A program made the translations under genes and the position numbers. From NCBI GenBank assembly GCA_016235815.1, contig JACRIM010000060.1, positions 1 through 64,000 on the forward strand: a stretch of 64,000 nt of DNA, read 5' to 3'. This document shows positions 7,737-15,788 of the stretch, one piece after another (positions within the stretch are counted from its first letter, which is position 1; the number at the start of each line of letters is the position of its first letter). The DNA is from Planctomycetota bacterium. GTDB taxonomy: Bacteria; Planctomycetota; Phycisphaerae; UBA1845; UTPLA1. The notes under the pieces were generated by a model. That model saw only the letters and a program-made list of their open reading frames with translations. It had not been told where the DNA came from and searched no databases.

Positions 7737-8019
7737 GGAAATACTCCTTTTTGCTGGCCGGGATCGTAACGCCTCCACGTAAGGCAACAATAGCAAGGGG
7801 TGTGCCAGAGCGTTTGCGGCATGGCAGGCCTTTAGGGGCCGTTCCCGCAGGTTCTGCCGGGGCGGGGTGTGGAAGTTTCCCGATCCGGCGTGGAGAAATC
7901 CCTTATGGGCGGGTGAAAGGCCGCTTTCGTCGTTGGACGTCCCCCGTGGCTTTTGCATCCAAACCGGCCGACCGATGTACTAGAATAGGGTACTCGGCCC
8001 CTACCCGGAGGTTCCGCGC

Positions 8020-9429
8020 ATGCGACGGTCTGGCTATTGGTGGATGACAGGCTTGGTGCTGTTGGCGACCCCCTTGATGGGGCAGGAGATGGCGCATCTC
8101 CAGCGGATGATGCCCACCAAGCTGAACCCCAATCGGCCGGCGACGCGCGATGCGATCTCTGGATTGCTGCACTATCCGAAAGACGTGCGACTTGCGGCGC
8201 TCGAGTTATCGCAATTCCCCGACCTGGTCATCAACCTTCGTTATATCGACCCATCGACTCCGGGCGTGCTGCGAGATTTGACGCGCGGTTATCCGAGTTC
8301 CGTTCAGCAGGCGGCCACGATCGTGACGCAGCGCGGCGACGCCATCGCAACGCTTCAGCAAAATCTCCTTGCGTTGACGAGCCTTGGACGGGCCTACGTG
8401 CAGGACCGCGCGGGGGTCGGCGTGCTCATTGATCAGATGTGCGCCGCCGAGGCGCAGGAGTCCAAACCCGCGCTTGACGGCTGGGCCAAGCGCATGGCGG
8501 AGAATGCGACAGGGTCGCAGCAGCTTTCGGCGGCATCGGGCGAATTGGCGGCGCAGGTCGGCGGCATGAACTTTCAGAGTGACGCGCTGCCGACGCCGCA
8601 GCAGGTTCAGTTCATCCTTGACCATCCCGATCGGTACGGCGAGTTGGCCGTGCTGATCATGGATCAATGGGAAACCGAGGGCACGCCCGAGCCATTTCGC
8701 AAGGCGGTGGACATGTGGTACGCGGCGCATCGCGACGTGCTGCCCGAGTCGTTCTCGGGTGATGCGGCAACCAAGCTCAAGGTGTTGCGTGAGGCTGTGG
8801 CGTTTGAGCATCGCTATGCCGAGGCCGTTGCCAAGACGCAGTACGGCCCGGCGCCTACTCGACTCGAATTCATGGAGAGTACTGAAAAGGATTTCCCAAC
8901 GCTTGTTGAAATGCGCCAGGCGCATCAGTTTGCACTCGCGAACTCCAAGCCGGTAAAGGTCGCCGGCGGCCCGTGGACGGGGTCGGGCGGCCGGGGAGGC
9001 TCATCGCGAGGCAGTGGCTCATCCGGTTCCAGCAGCATGATGGGCTCGTCGCGCAGCTCGCGTTCGTCGCGCGGAACGGGCACGGGACTCAGTACCGGCG
9101 TGGTCGGTGGATCGCGCGGGCGCAACTCGCGAAACTCCCGCGACGGCAATTCCAGTTCCAATTCCAATTCTTCCTCAAACCGTCGGCGAAACTCGCGAAG
9201 TGGATCCAACAGCGGCGGTGGCTTCGGCGGCTCCGGCGGATTTGGTGGTTCGGGAGGATCCGGTGGGTTCGGAGGTTCGGGCGGGTTCGGAGGTTCGGGT
9301 GGATTTGGAGGCGGCTCCGGCGGATTTGGGGGCGGCTCCGGGGGATTCGGAGGCGGCTCCGGCAGGAGCAGTGGCAGCAGCTTCGGCTCAGGCGGCTCGC
9401 GATCGTCGCGAAGCTCGTTCGGTCAATAA
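8020..9429 (+). CDS. Secreted protein of unknown function with Gly/Ser-rich C-terminus
   Basis: 469 aa. A signal peptide at about 1-21 ends in 'LMGQ'. A helical region of about 280 residues with no recognised domain follows, then a 150-residue low-complexity tail of Ser/Arg and then GGFGGSGGF-type repeats. CGGAGG lies eight bases before the ATG. I do not recognise the family. Tails of this sort occur on surface or cell-wall-associated proteins and may be disordered or sticky. The tail-coding DNA is internally repetitive, so its copy number could vary between strains. Confidence 0.75.
   Translation: MRRSGYWWMTGLVLLATPLMGQEMAHLQRMMPTKLNPNRPATRDAISGLLHYPKDVRLAALELSQFPDLVINLRYIDPSTPGVLRDLTRGYPSSVQQAATIVTQRGDAIATLQQNLLALTSLGRAYVQDRAGVGVLIDQMCAAEAQESKPALDGWAKRMAENATGSQQLSAASGELAAQVGGMNFQSDALPTPQQVQFILDHPDRYGELAVLIMDQWETEGTPEPFRKAVDMWYAAHRDVLPESFSGDAATKLKVLREAVAFEHRYAEAVAKTQYGPAPTRLEFMESTEKDFPTLVEMRQAHQFALANSKPVKVAGGPWTGSGGRGGSSRGSGSSGSSSMMGSSRSSRSSRGTGTGLSTGVVGGSRGRNSRNSRDGNSSSNSNSSSNRRRNSRSGSNSGGGFGGSGGFGGSGGSGGFGGSGGFGGSGGFGGGSGGFGGGSGGFGGGSGRSSGSSFGSGGSRSSRSSFGQ
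9217..9366. repeat. Degenerate GGATTTGGAGGC-type coding repeats
   Basis: About ten tandem variants of a 9-15 nt unit encoding Gly-Phe-Gly-Gly-Ser, inside the gene that starts at 8020. Synonymous variation between units suggests an old expansion under protein-level constraint. Confidence 0.6.
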
Positions 9430-9487
9430 GTCATGAATCGTTGGGGCATTGCTTTTCACTTGAAGTGATCCTGCGCGCATTCGGGGC

Positions 9488-10408
9488 CTACGACCGCGCA
9501 CCGGCCGGGCGCATTGCAGGCGGCCAAATGGTTCGCAGCGAGGTGAGGATGGTTCGCGTCGCGAAGGATTTGTTCAGCGTATAGAAGTGGATGCCGGGGG
9601 CTCCGCGCTGCAACAGGTCGAGGCATTGGGCCGTTGCATAGGCGACGCCGAGGCTGAGCACCGCGTCGTCCTTGTCCTTCAGTGCGTCGAGTTCGGTCAG
9701 CAGGCTCTGCGGAATCGATGCTCCACACATCTGCGTAAAGCGGCGAATCTGCTCCACGTTTGTGATCGGCATGATGCCCGGGATGATGGGCACGCCGATT
9801 CCGGCGGCGCGGACGCGCGACACGAAGTTGAAATAGGCGTTGTTATCGAAGAAGAGCTGGGTGACGAGGAACTCGGCGCCGGCGTCGACCTTGCGCTGCA
9901 GGTTCGCCAGGTCGCGGTCGAGATCGCGCGTGCCGTCGGGCCGGGTGCATTCGACGTGGCCCTCGGGATAGCAGGCGCCTCCGATGCAGGCGTTCATGTG
10001 TTGGCGGACAAACGCGGCGAGTTCGTTCGCATAACCGAACCCTTCGGCGGTGGCGACGAAAGAGGATTCACCCTTGGGCGGATCGCCGCGGAGGGCGAGG
10101 ACATTTTCCACGCCGGCCGCCTGCAGGCGCTGCAGGATCGCGGCGATTTCGCTTTTTGAGGAACCGACGCAGGTCAGGTGCGCCATGGCCTCGATGCCAT
10201 AATGCCGCTGGATTTCACCGACCAGTTCGATCGTTCGGTCGCGCGTGCTGCCGCCGGCACCATAGGTCACGGAGACAAACGTGGGGTTTAGATCGCGCAG
10301 GGCGCGGACGGACTCTCGCAAGGTTGCCAGCCCGGCGTCGGTCTTCGGCGGAAAGAACTCGAAAGAGAAGCACGGCCGGCCGGTGGAGAGGAGTTCGCGT
10401 ATTCGCAT
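9488..10408 (-). CDS. metF: Methylenetetrahydrofolate reductase
   Basis: 306 aa, the usual bacterial MetF length. It reduces 5,10-methylene-THF to 5-methyl-THF for methionine synthesis, using FAD. Family motifs are 'FSFEFFPPKT' at the N-terminus, 'FVSVTYGAGGSTRDRT', 'VLALRGDPP', 'FLVTQLFFDN' and 'GIMPI'. The start MRIREL sits just before the conserved FEFFPPK block; the longer open frame upstream runs into the DUF192 gene. The gap to that gene (10437) is 28 nt on the same strand, so the two may be co-transcribed. No riboswitch is visible. Confidence 0.93.
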   Translation of the reverse strand: MRIRELLSTGRPCFSFEFFPPKTDAGLATLRESVRALRDLNPTFVSVTYGAGGSTRDRTIELVGEIQRHYGIEAMAHLTCVGSSKSEIAAILQRLQAAGVENVLALRGDPPKGESSFVATAEGFGYANELAAFVRQHMNACIGGACYPEGHVECTRPDGTRDLDRDLANLQRKVDAGAEFLVTQLFFDNNAYFNFVSRVRAAGIGVPIIPGIMPITNVEQIRRFTQMCGASIPQSLLTELDALKDKDDAVLSLGVAYATAQCLDLLQRGAPGIHFYTLNKSFATRTILTSLRTIWPPAMRPAGARS

Positions 10409-10436
10409 GGTGAGAGTATATCGGCCGGTCGGGCGG

Positions 10437-10931
10437 CTAATTGAACAGGTCGGCGGGGATTTCCACGTGATCCCCTTCTTTGATGCCCTTGGCGGCGAAC
10501 TGGCCGGAGCGGACTTCAAGGGCGAAGCGGGCCGGCTCAATTGAGTTGTAGCCGAACTCCTGCAGGGGCTGCATGGTGTAGGTTTTTACGATGGTGCCGT
10601 CGGAACGGATATAGGCGATATCCAGCGGGATGATCGTGTTGCGCATCCAGAAGTTGAGCTGACGGTCGTAGGGGAAGATGAAGATCATGCCCTTGTCGGT
10701 GGTCAGTTCGGCCTCGGTGACGTTCATCAGGCCGAGCTGCTCTTTTTCGGCGCTGTCGGCGATCCATGCCGTGTACGTGGCCTTGCCGGTGATGGTGATG
10801 GGCGTTGTGCGCATCGCCGAGAGGTTGTTCTTCTGCGTGGAGCCGCGGGGAATATCGCAGGCGGGAAATGAGAGCGTCGCGCCGAAGATCATGGCGAGCA
10901 TCGTAACGCGGCGGGTGAGACGTCGGCGCAT
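10437..10931 (-). CDS. DUF192 family putative lipoprotein
   Basis: 164 aa. The N-terminal signal sequence ends at 'LSFPAC', compatible with a lipobox though the -2 Pro is unusual. The DUF192 core is clear: 'EQLGLMNVTEAEL', 'GMIFIFPYDRQLNFWMRNT' and 'IPLDIAYI'. Members are small beta-rich envelope or secreted proteins without an established biochemical role. The ATG is 4 nt beyond the stop of the LolA-like gene on the same strand, so the two probably form a translationally linked operon. The open frame that continues upstream is a shadow of that neighbour. Confidence 0.85.
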   Translation of the reverse strand: MRRRLTRRVTMLAMIFGATLSFPACDIPRGSTQKNNLSAMRTTPITITGKATYTAWIADSAEKEQLGLMNVTEAELTTDKGMIFIFPYDRQLNFWMRNTIIPLDIAYIRSDGTIVKTYTMQPLQEFGYNSIEPARFALEVRSGQFAAKGIKEGDHVEIPADLFN

Positions 10932-10935
10932 AAGC

Positions 10936-11769
10936 TCACTTCGGGGGTTGGGCTGCCGCAGGGTCGAGGGGTTCCACGGAAACGGTGAAGTCCTTGGGTT
11001 CATCGAGTTTGAAACGCGATCCGGCCGGCGCGGCGGAGATGTCCACGTCTTTGAAATCGACTTCGATCCGGCTGTCGTCTTCGACGCGCTCGGTGACGAT
11101 TCGGACGGGAAGCTCCAAGGTCCGATCGATGAACATTTCGACACGTTTGTACTTAGCCGCGAGATTTGTATTCGGCAGCGGCACGCAATGCAGATGATCG
11201 GTGTTTCGGGGGTCGCCAAGGATGAAGTCGGCGAGTTCGATCTTGAATTGACTAAGCATGGCCTCGCGCTTCTGGCCGAAGGGCAGCGGGAACGGGCCTT
11301 TGCCAATTTCAAACGGGTCTTGCGTTTCACCGGGACGGGTCGCTTCACGCTTGATGATGGTCTTGGACTTGTCGTTTCGTTCGATAAGCCATTGGCCGTC
11401 AAAGGCGAAATGCTCGCCAACGTCGCGCACGACGCCGGCAGCGCGGAGCTTGCTGAAATGCACGAGGAACCTGGAGTTCGGCTCGCCGCGGGCAAAGAGC
11501 AATTCGCCCTCTTTCGCGGTCAGGTCTTGGACAGGGTCAACGACGACGTGCCGATAGTCGATCTTGCAGGCAAGACCTTTGATCGCCTTCCCCTTGGATT
11601 CCAGGCGATCGAGGATTTGATCGACCTTGGCATTGCCGGAGGTTGATTTGCCGGGCGTCGTGGAGGCGGCAGGCTGGGACGATGCCTTCGGCTGGTCGTC
11701 CATCGCGCGGCAACTACCTGAAACGAACGCGGTGACGAGCAGCATGATTGGGACGACGGGACGAAGCAT
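10936..11769 (-). CDS. LolA-like putative lipoprotein
   Basis: 277 aa. A short signal sequence ends in 'AFVSGSC', a plausible lipobox. The mature part has a Ser/Thr/Pro linker and then a beta-rich domain. Features such as 'GELLFARGEPNSRFLVHF', 'FAFDGQWLIERND', and later 'VEMFIDRTLELPVRIV' and 'DSRIEVDFKDVDI', resemble the LolA/LppX-type half-barrel that binds lipoprotein acyl chains. The assignment is by pattern and not certain. It is the first gene of a two-gene unit with the DUF192 protein. Confidence 0.7.
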   Translation of the reverse strand: MLRPVVPIMLLVTAFVSGSCRAMDDQPKASSQPAASTTPGKSTSGNAKVDQILDRLESKGKAIKGLACKIDYRHVVVDPVQDLTAKEGELLFARGEPNSRFLVHFSKLRAAGVVRDVGEHFAFDGQWLIERNDKSKTIIKREATRPGETQDPFEIGKGPFPLPFGQKREAMLSQFKIELADFILGDPRNTDHLHCVPLPNTNLAAKYKRVEMFIDRTLELPVRIVTERVEDDSRIEVDFKDVDISAAPAGSRFKLDEPKDFTVSVEPLDPAAAQPPK

Positions 11770-11813
11770 GGTCGCGGATTGTAGGTTGGGGCTTGAAGCT
11801 CGGCAAAACGAAA

Positions 11814-12407
11814 TCATGCGATGCCCATGAGTGGGAGAAGCTCCTTCAGGGAGTTGATCACGTGATCGGCTTCATCGGCCCAATCCGGCCGTTTCAAAGA
11901 CGGGTCGTGGAAAAGCACACTGGTCGAACCGGCCGCGTTGGCGCAGATCAGATCGAATCGGAAGTCCCCCACTGCCCACGTGTCGGTCGGTGAAACGGCG
12001 AACGCCCGGCAGATGTCGTGGATCGGCTCGGGCGAGGGCTTCATGGGGCCGTCCTCGCGTGCCCGAATGAAGTCAAAGGCCAGACCATGCTTGTCCATGA
12101 AATGCCGGGCCGACCATCGCGAGTTTCGGGTCATTAGCGCCACGGGTATCCCCCCTGCTCGAATGGCCGCGACCACCTCCACGGCAAACGGCTGCAGGCG
12201 GCTGGCCTCGGCGGCCTCGATCTCGTGGCGATGGAGAATGGCCTCGGCCCGAGCACGTTCCGCCGGGGGCATTTGCAGCACGGCCTCCAGAATCGGTTCG
12301 TTCGGCAGGCCGATCTCGGCGCGAATGGCATCAAAATCGATGGTCGCGACGGTCAACGTGCCGTCCAGGTCGAAAATGACAGCGCGGGGACGTGAGGCGA
12401 TAGACAT
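11814..12407 (-). CDS. HAD-superfamily hydrolase (phosphoglycolate-phosphatase-like)
   Basis: 197 aa, a typical length for a HAD subfamily IA phosphatase. Motif I is 'VIFDLDGTLT', with both Asp present. A helical cap follows. Motif II is 'LMTRNS', Lys is in 'GPMKPSPEPI', and motif III/IV is 'WAVGDFRFDLICANAAG'. It likely dephosphorylates a small phosphometabolite; the substrate cannot be named. The start MSIASRP is chosen because motif I follows it closely; an ATG at 12425 is also possible. It diverges from the polysaccharide deacetylase gene. Confidence 0.85.
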   Translation of the reverse strand: MSIASRPRAVIFDLDGTLTVATIDFDAIRAEIGLPNEPILEAVLQMPPAERARAEAILHRHEIEAAEASRLQPFAVEVVAAIRAGGIPVALMTRNSRWSARHFMDKHGLAFDFIRAREDGPMKPSPEPIHDICRAFAVSPTDTWAVGDFRFDLICANAAGSTSVLFHDPSLKRPDWADEADHVINSLKELLPLMGIA

Positions 12408-12494
12408 CAGCACAGTGTAGGTCATTGGGACCGGCGGCGAGTAACTCAAGACGAACCAATGGAATCCGCCGATGTAGACCGGACAGGTTGTGCC

Positions 12495-13430
12495 ATGGAT
12501 TCGGCGATTGCCACGGAGTTGGGCAGGGATGCCCCGGGTGCTGCATTGCGACGCTGCGACGCTCCCGGAATGGAGTTCTGGTGCGCGCCAAATTCCACGG
12601 AAACCACGCCTGCAAACGTTTTCACGGTCGATCTGGAGGACTGGCCCATCGCCGTCCTCGGGCCGAACCAGCCGGTCAGCCATCGCGTCGTTGAGAATAC
12701 CAAGCGATGCCTGCAACTCCTGGCATGGCATCAGGTCAAGGCGACCTTTTTCGTTCTCACCAAGGTCGCCGAACAGTTCCCGTCGCTTGTTCGGGAGGTC
12801 CATGCCGAGGGGCACGAGATCGCCTCGCATGGACACGGGCATGAACTGCTTACCACGATCAGCCCGCGCCGATTCAGGGACGATGTCCAGCGAAGCATCG
12901 ATATTCTGACCGCGATCACAGGTCAGCGGCCCATCGGGTATCGAGCGCCGGCCTTTTCGGTCGTGGAGCAGACCCGCTGGGCCGGGCCGATTCTTGAAGA
13001 GTTGGGGTTTAAGTACAGTTCGAGCATTTTTCCGATTCTCCACCGCCGCTATGGCATCCCGACTGCTCCCCGGACCATTCACCGCTGGGCCGAGTCACGA
13101 TTGATCGAATGCCCCCCCGCCAGCTTTCGAATGCTGGGCACGAATTGGCCAATGGCCGGCGGCGGGTACTTTCGGTTGCTGCCGAGCTGGGTCATTCGGG
13201 CAGCGGTGAGAAACCTGAACCGAAACCGACAGCCGGCGATTCTCTATATGCACCCGTATGAACTGGATGTCGGCGGCGTGGCGGCCCATCGGGAGAGTGG
13301 CGTCCAATGCGGGCGATTCCGCGAGGTGACGCAGGAGCTGTTCCGCGGCCGAATGGAACGGCGATTGCACCGGCTCTTTGACTCGTTCCGCTTCACCACG
13401 ATGCGCGACCTATTGCGATACGCACTATGA
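12495..13430 (+). CDS. Polysaccharide deacetylase, XrtA/PEP-CTERM-associated type
   Basis: 311 aa from this start; an ATG 36 nt upstream (12459) is an alternative. NodB-type deacetylase motifs: 'VFTVDLEDWP', 'KATFFVLTKVAEQFP', 'EIASHGHGHELL' with the metal-binding histidines, and 'GYRAPAFSV'. The C-terminal half ('LYMHPYELD') resembles the DUF3473 region found in deacetylases of the exosortase-A/PEP-CTERM exopolysaccharide loci. It would remove N-acetyl groups from an extracellular polysaccharide. No exosortase is in this window, but a PEP-CTERM protein is encoded at 20001. Confidence 0.85.
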   Translation: MDSAIATELGRDAPGAALRRCDAPGMEFWCAPNSTETTPANVFTVDLEDWPIAVLGPNQPVSHRVVENTKRCLQLLAWHQVKATFFVLTKVAEQFPSLVREVHAEGHEIASHGHGHELLTTISPRRFRDDVQRSIDILTAITGQRPIGYRAPAFSVVEQTRWAGPILEELGFKYSSSIFPILHRRYGIPTAPRTIHRWAESRLIECPPASFRMLGTNWPMAGGGYFRLLPSWVIRAAVRNLNRNRQPAILYMHPYELDVGGVAAHRESGVQCGRFREVTQELFRGRMERRLHRLFDSFRFTTMRDLLRYAL

Positions 13431-13473
13431 AACACGCTTGGATTCAGCCGCCGCACCGTCTATTCTAAATACG

Positions 13474-14172
13474 ATGCCCCGCCGTTCGCGCCAAACAACT
13501 CCACTGAACTACTTTCAGATCGTACGCTGGGCGCTAATTACCATTCTGGTCTGCTACATTGGGTATCGCGTCGTGGGCCGATCTCCGTATCGTGGCGAGG
13601 GCATTCCGGCGACGGAGCGACTGGCGTCCGCTGACACGCTACCGCGCGACGTTCGCGAGCGGTTGGAGTTGGTGGGTTGGAAGGAACACGTCGGCGATCG
13701 GCTCGGCCTGTGGGTGACGGCACGGTGGCAACGGCTCATCGGCATCGAGGCGGGCGTCGTGCGGTTTGTGTATCCCTGCTCGACCGCGGCAAAGGGCCTG
13801 GGCAATCAGGAAGGGTCCAATCAAACGCCGCTCGGCTGGCACACCATCGTCGAGCGCATCGGCGACGGACTGCCCGAGGGGGCGATCATGAGTGAGCGAA
13901 AGTTCACCGGGAAGGTCTGGCTGCCGGGGCAGGTGACGGAGAAGGATTATGTGCTCTCGCGAATCCTGTGGCTGCGCGGTTCGGAACCGGGAATCAACGC
14001 CGGTCAGGGAGTCGATTCATACGATCGCTACATCTACATTCACGGCACGCCGGCTGAGGAAAAAATCGGCTCTCCGGCGTCGATGGGTTGTGTGCGCCTA
14101 AAGAATCGGGATGTGATTGCGGTGTATGAGGTCGCTCCCATTGGAACACCCGTCCTCGTCACTGAATGGTAA
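13474..14172 (+). CDS. L,D-transpeptidase (YkuD domain)
   Basis: 232 aa. A single N-terminal membrane segment lies at about residues 17-30 and the catalytic domain faces the periplasm. The YkuD signature is present as 'YIYIHGTPAEE' followed by 'SPASMGCVRLKNRDV', with the nucleophilic Cys in GCVR. These enzymes make 3-3 peptidoglycan cross-links or attach proteins to peptidoglycan. A peptidoglycan role fits other planctomycetes that keep a thin wall. The start MPRRSRQ is chosen because upstream codons overlap the deacetylase gene. It follows that gene by 43 nt, so they may be co-transcribed. Confidence 0.88.
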   Translation: MPRRSRQTTPLNYFQIVRWALITILVCYIGYRVVGRSPYRGEGIPATERLASADTLPRDVRERLELVGWKEHVGDRLGLWVTARWQRLIGIEAGVVRFVYPCSTAAKGLGNQEGSNQTPLGWHTIVERIGDGLPEGAIMSERKFTGKVWLPGQVTEKDYVLSRILWLRGSEPGINAGQGVDSYDRYIYIHGTPAEEKIGSPASMGCVRLKNRDVIAVYEVAPIGTPVLVTEW

Positions 14173-14207
14173 AGGACTTCTTAAGTCCCTAATGGAATGC
14201 CGCCGCT

Positions 14208-14235
14208 TTGTTTCGGGATGGCACTCGGGTAGAAT
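14208..14235 (+). promoter_or_regulatory. Candidate sigma70-type promoter
   Basis: TTGTTT, 16 nt, TAGAAT. The -10 box ends about 40 nt before the ATG of the LVIVD-repeat protein gene at 14276. It is assigned by consensus match only. Confidence 0.4.
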
Positions 14236-14275
14236 AGAGGTCGTTGGTTGGTCCCCCTCGTATCAGGAACCGCAC

Positions 14276-15730
14276 ATGCATCATTTTGTTCTGCGTTACC
14301 GCCTCGCCTTGATCCTCGTGTCCACGGCATTCATCATTCCGATTCCGGTTCTTGGGCACCCGGACGAAGATCTCAGCGAGGCGCTTGATCCGGCCATCGA
14401 GGCGCAACACAACCACGATGCAGAGCCGGCCTACCCTGGACCCGGTTGGTCATCCGGCCAAGGCGGGCAGCCGGGGGTTACGTTTCCGGCGAACGGCGTG
14501 CAGTTGCTGAGTTGGCTCACGGTTACGGATTTTGGATCTCAGAACACAAGCGGGAGCACCGTCGAAGGGTACGTGTCGCCATCGGGCCGTGAATACGCGT
14601 TGATGGGCATCTCGTGCGGGACGGGTTTCGTGGACGTGACGGACCCGACCAACCCCGTCATCGTCGGTTTCGTTGCCGGGCCCTGCAGTCTGTGGCGCGA
14701 CATACGTACGTATCAAGACCATGCCTACGCCGTCAGCGAAGGAGGCGAGGGCGTTCAGATCATCGACCTGTCGCAAATCGATGCCGGCATCGTCACGTAC
14801 GAGGGACGTATCACCGCTCCAAACGCCCACCAGATTTCATCCCACACGATTGAAGTCAATCAACAGAGTGGCTATCTGTATCGATGCGGCGGCGGCAGCA
14901 CCAAGGGTGTGAAGATTTACAGCCTCGCCAATCCGGCTGCACCGGCGCATGTGAATACCATCTTCGCGACGCGGTATGTGCATGAGTGTCAGGTCGTCAC
15001 CTACGACTCCGGAACCTATGCCGGCCGGGAGATTGCCTTCATGTACAACGACACGGGTTCCGGCGGTGGGACACCGAGCCTCGGGATCATTGACGTTACG
15101 GACAAAATGAACCCGATCGAGATGTCGAACTATCAATACCCCGGCGGCGGGTTCTCACATCAGGGCTGGCTTTCGACGGACAGACAGTATGTTTTTCTTG
15201 ATGACGAGTTTGATGAAAACAATCTCGGGATTCCGACCACGACACACGTCATCAGCGTCAGCAATCTCTCAAACCCCGTTCAGGTGGCCACGTTTACCAA
15301 CGGCTCGCCCTCCATCGACCACAATCAGTATGTGAAGGGTTCGCGGTTGTTCCAATCCAATTACCGAAGCGGGCTTCGAATCTGGGATGTAACGAATCCA
15401 ACATCTCCGACGGAGATGGCCTGGTTCGATACGTATCCGGATAACGACTCACCCAACTACAACAGTCTGTGGGACAATTATCCGTATCTCCCCAGCGGTA
15501 TCATTCTCGGGAGCGATATCGAGAAGGGGCTTTTTATTTGGTGTGCAGACCCGCGGGGTGACATGGATCACGATGGCCGCGTGACGGTCACGGATATTCC
15601 CCTGTTTGTTGCCGACCTGCTGAGCGACACCCCACCCGTCCGGGCCTGCGGGGGCGCGGACATGAACAACGACATCGCCGTGGACGGCCTCGATCTGGCC
15701 GGATTTGTCGCTGCGTTGGTTTCGCCGTAG
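14276..15730 (+). CDS. Choice-of-anchor B family surface protein (LVIVD repeats) with dockerin-like tail
   Basis: 484 aa. Signal peptide at about 1-27. The body has LVIVD-type beta-propeller repeats, recognisable as 'GFVDVTDPTNPVIVGFV', 'VQIIDLSQID', 'GIIDVTDKMNPIEMS' and 'LRIWDVTNPTSPTEMAWF'. The C-terminus carries two EF-hand/dockerin-like loops, 'GDMDHDGRVTVTDI' and 'ADMNNDIAVDGLDLAGF', as in the lipase-like protein. Propellers of this kind are extracellular and often called choice-of-anchor B proteins. The role is unknown. The start is the first ATG giving a clean signal peptide; the longer open frame overlaps the upstream L,D-transpeptidase gene. Confidence 0.85.
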   Translation: MHHFVLRYRLALILVSTAFIIPIPVLGHPDEDLSEALDPAIEAQHNHDAEPAYPGPGWSSGQGGQPGVTFPANGVQLLSWLTVTDFGSQNTSGSTVEGYVSPSGREYALMGISCGTGFVDVTDPTNPVIVGFVAGPCSLWRDIRTYQDHAYAVSEGGEGVQIIDLSQIDAGIVTYEGRITAPNAHQISSHTIEVNQQSGYLYRCGGGSTKGVKIYSLANPAAPAHVNTIFATRYVHECQVVTYDSGTYAGREIAFMYNDTGSGGGTPSLGIIDVTDKMNPIEMSNYQYPGGGFSHQGWLSTDRQYVFLDDEFDENNLGIPTTTHVISVSNLSNPVQVATFTNGSPSIDHNQYVKGSRLFQSNYRSGLRIWDVTNPTSPTEMAWFDTYPDNDSPNYNSLWDNYPYLPSGIILGSDIEKGLFIWCADPRGDMDHDGRVTVTDIPLFVADLLSDTPPVRACGGADMNNDIAVDGLDLAGFVAALVSP

Positions 15731-15788
15731 CGTAGCATCGTGTTTGGGGGCGGATCGGACCGGGGCACTCTTCAGAAGAAATCCTCGA

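Noticed and set aside
7953-7986. TTGCAT and TAGAAT boxes upstream of the gene at 8020
   Set aside because: The spacing is 22 nt, too long for a standard promoter; no better pair was seen.
14174-14188. Hairpin GGACTT-CTT-AAGTCC after the L,D-transpeptidase stop
   Set aside because: Only six base pairs and no T-run, so not supported as an intrinsic terminator.
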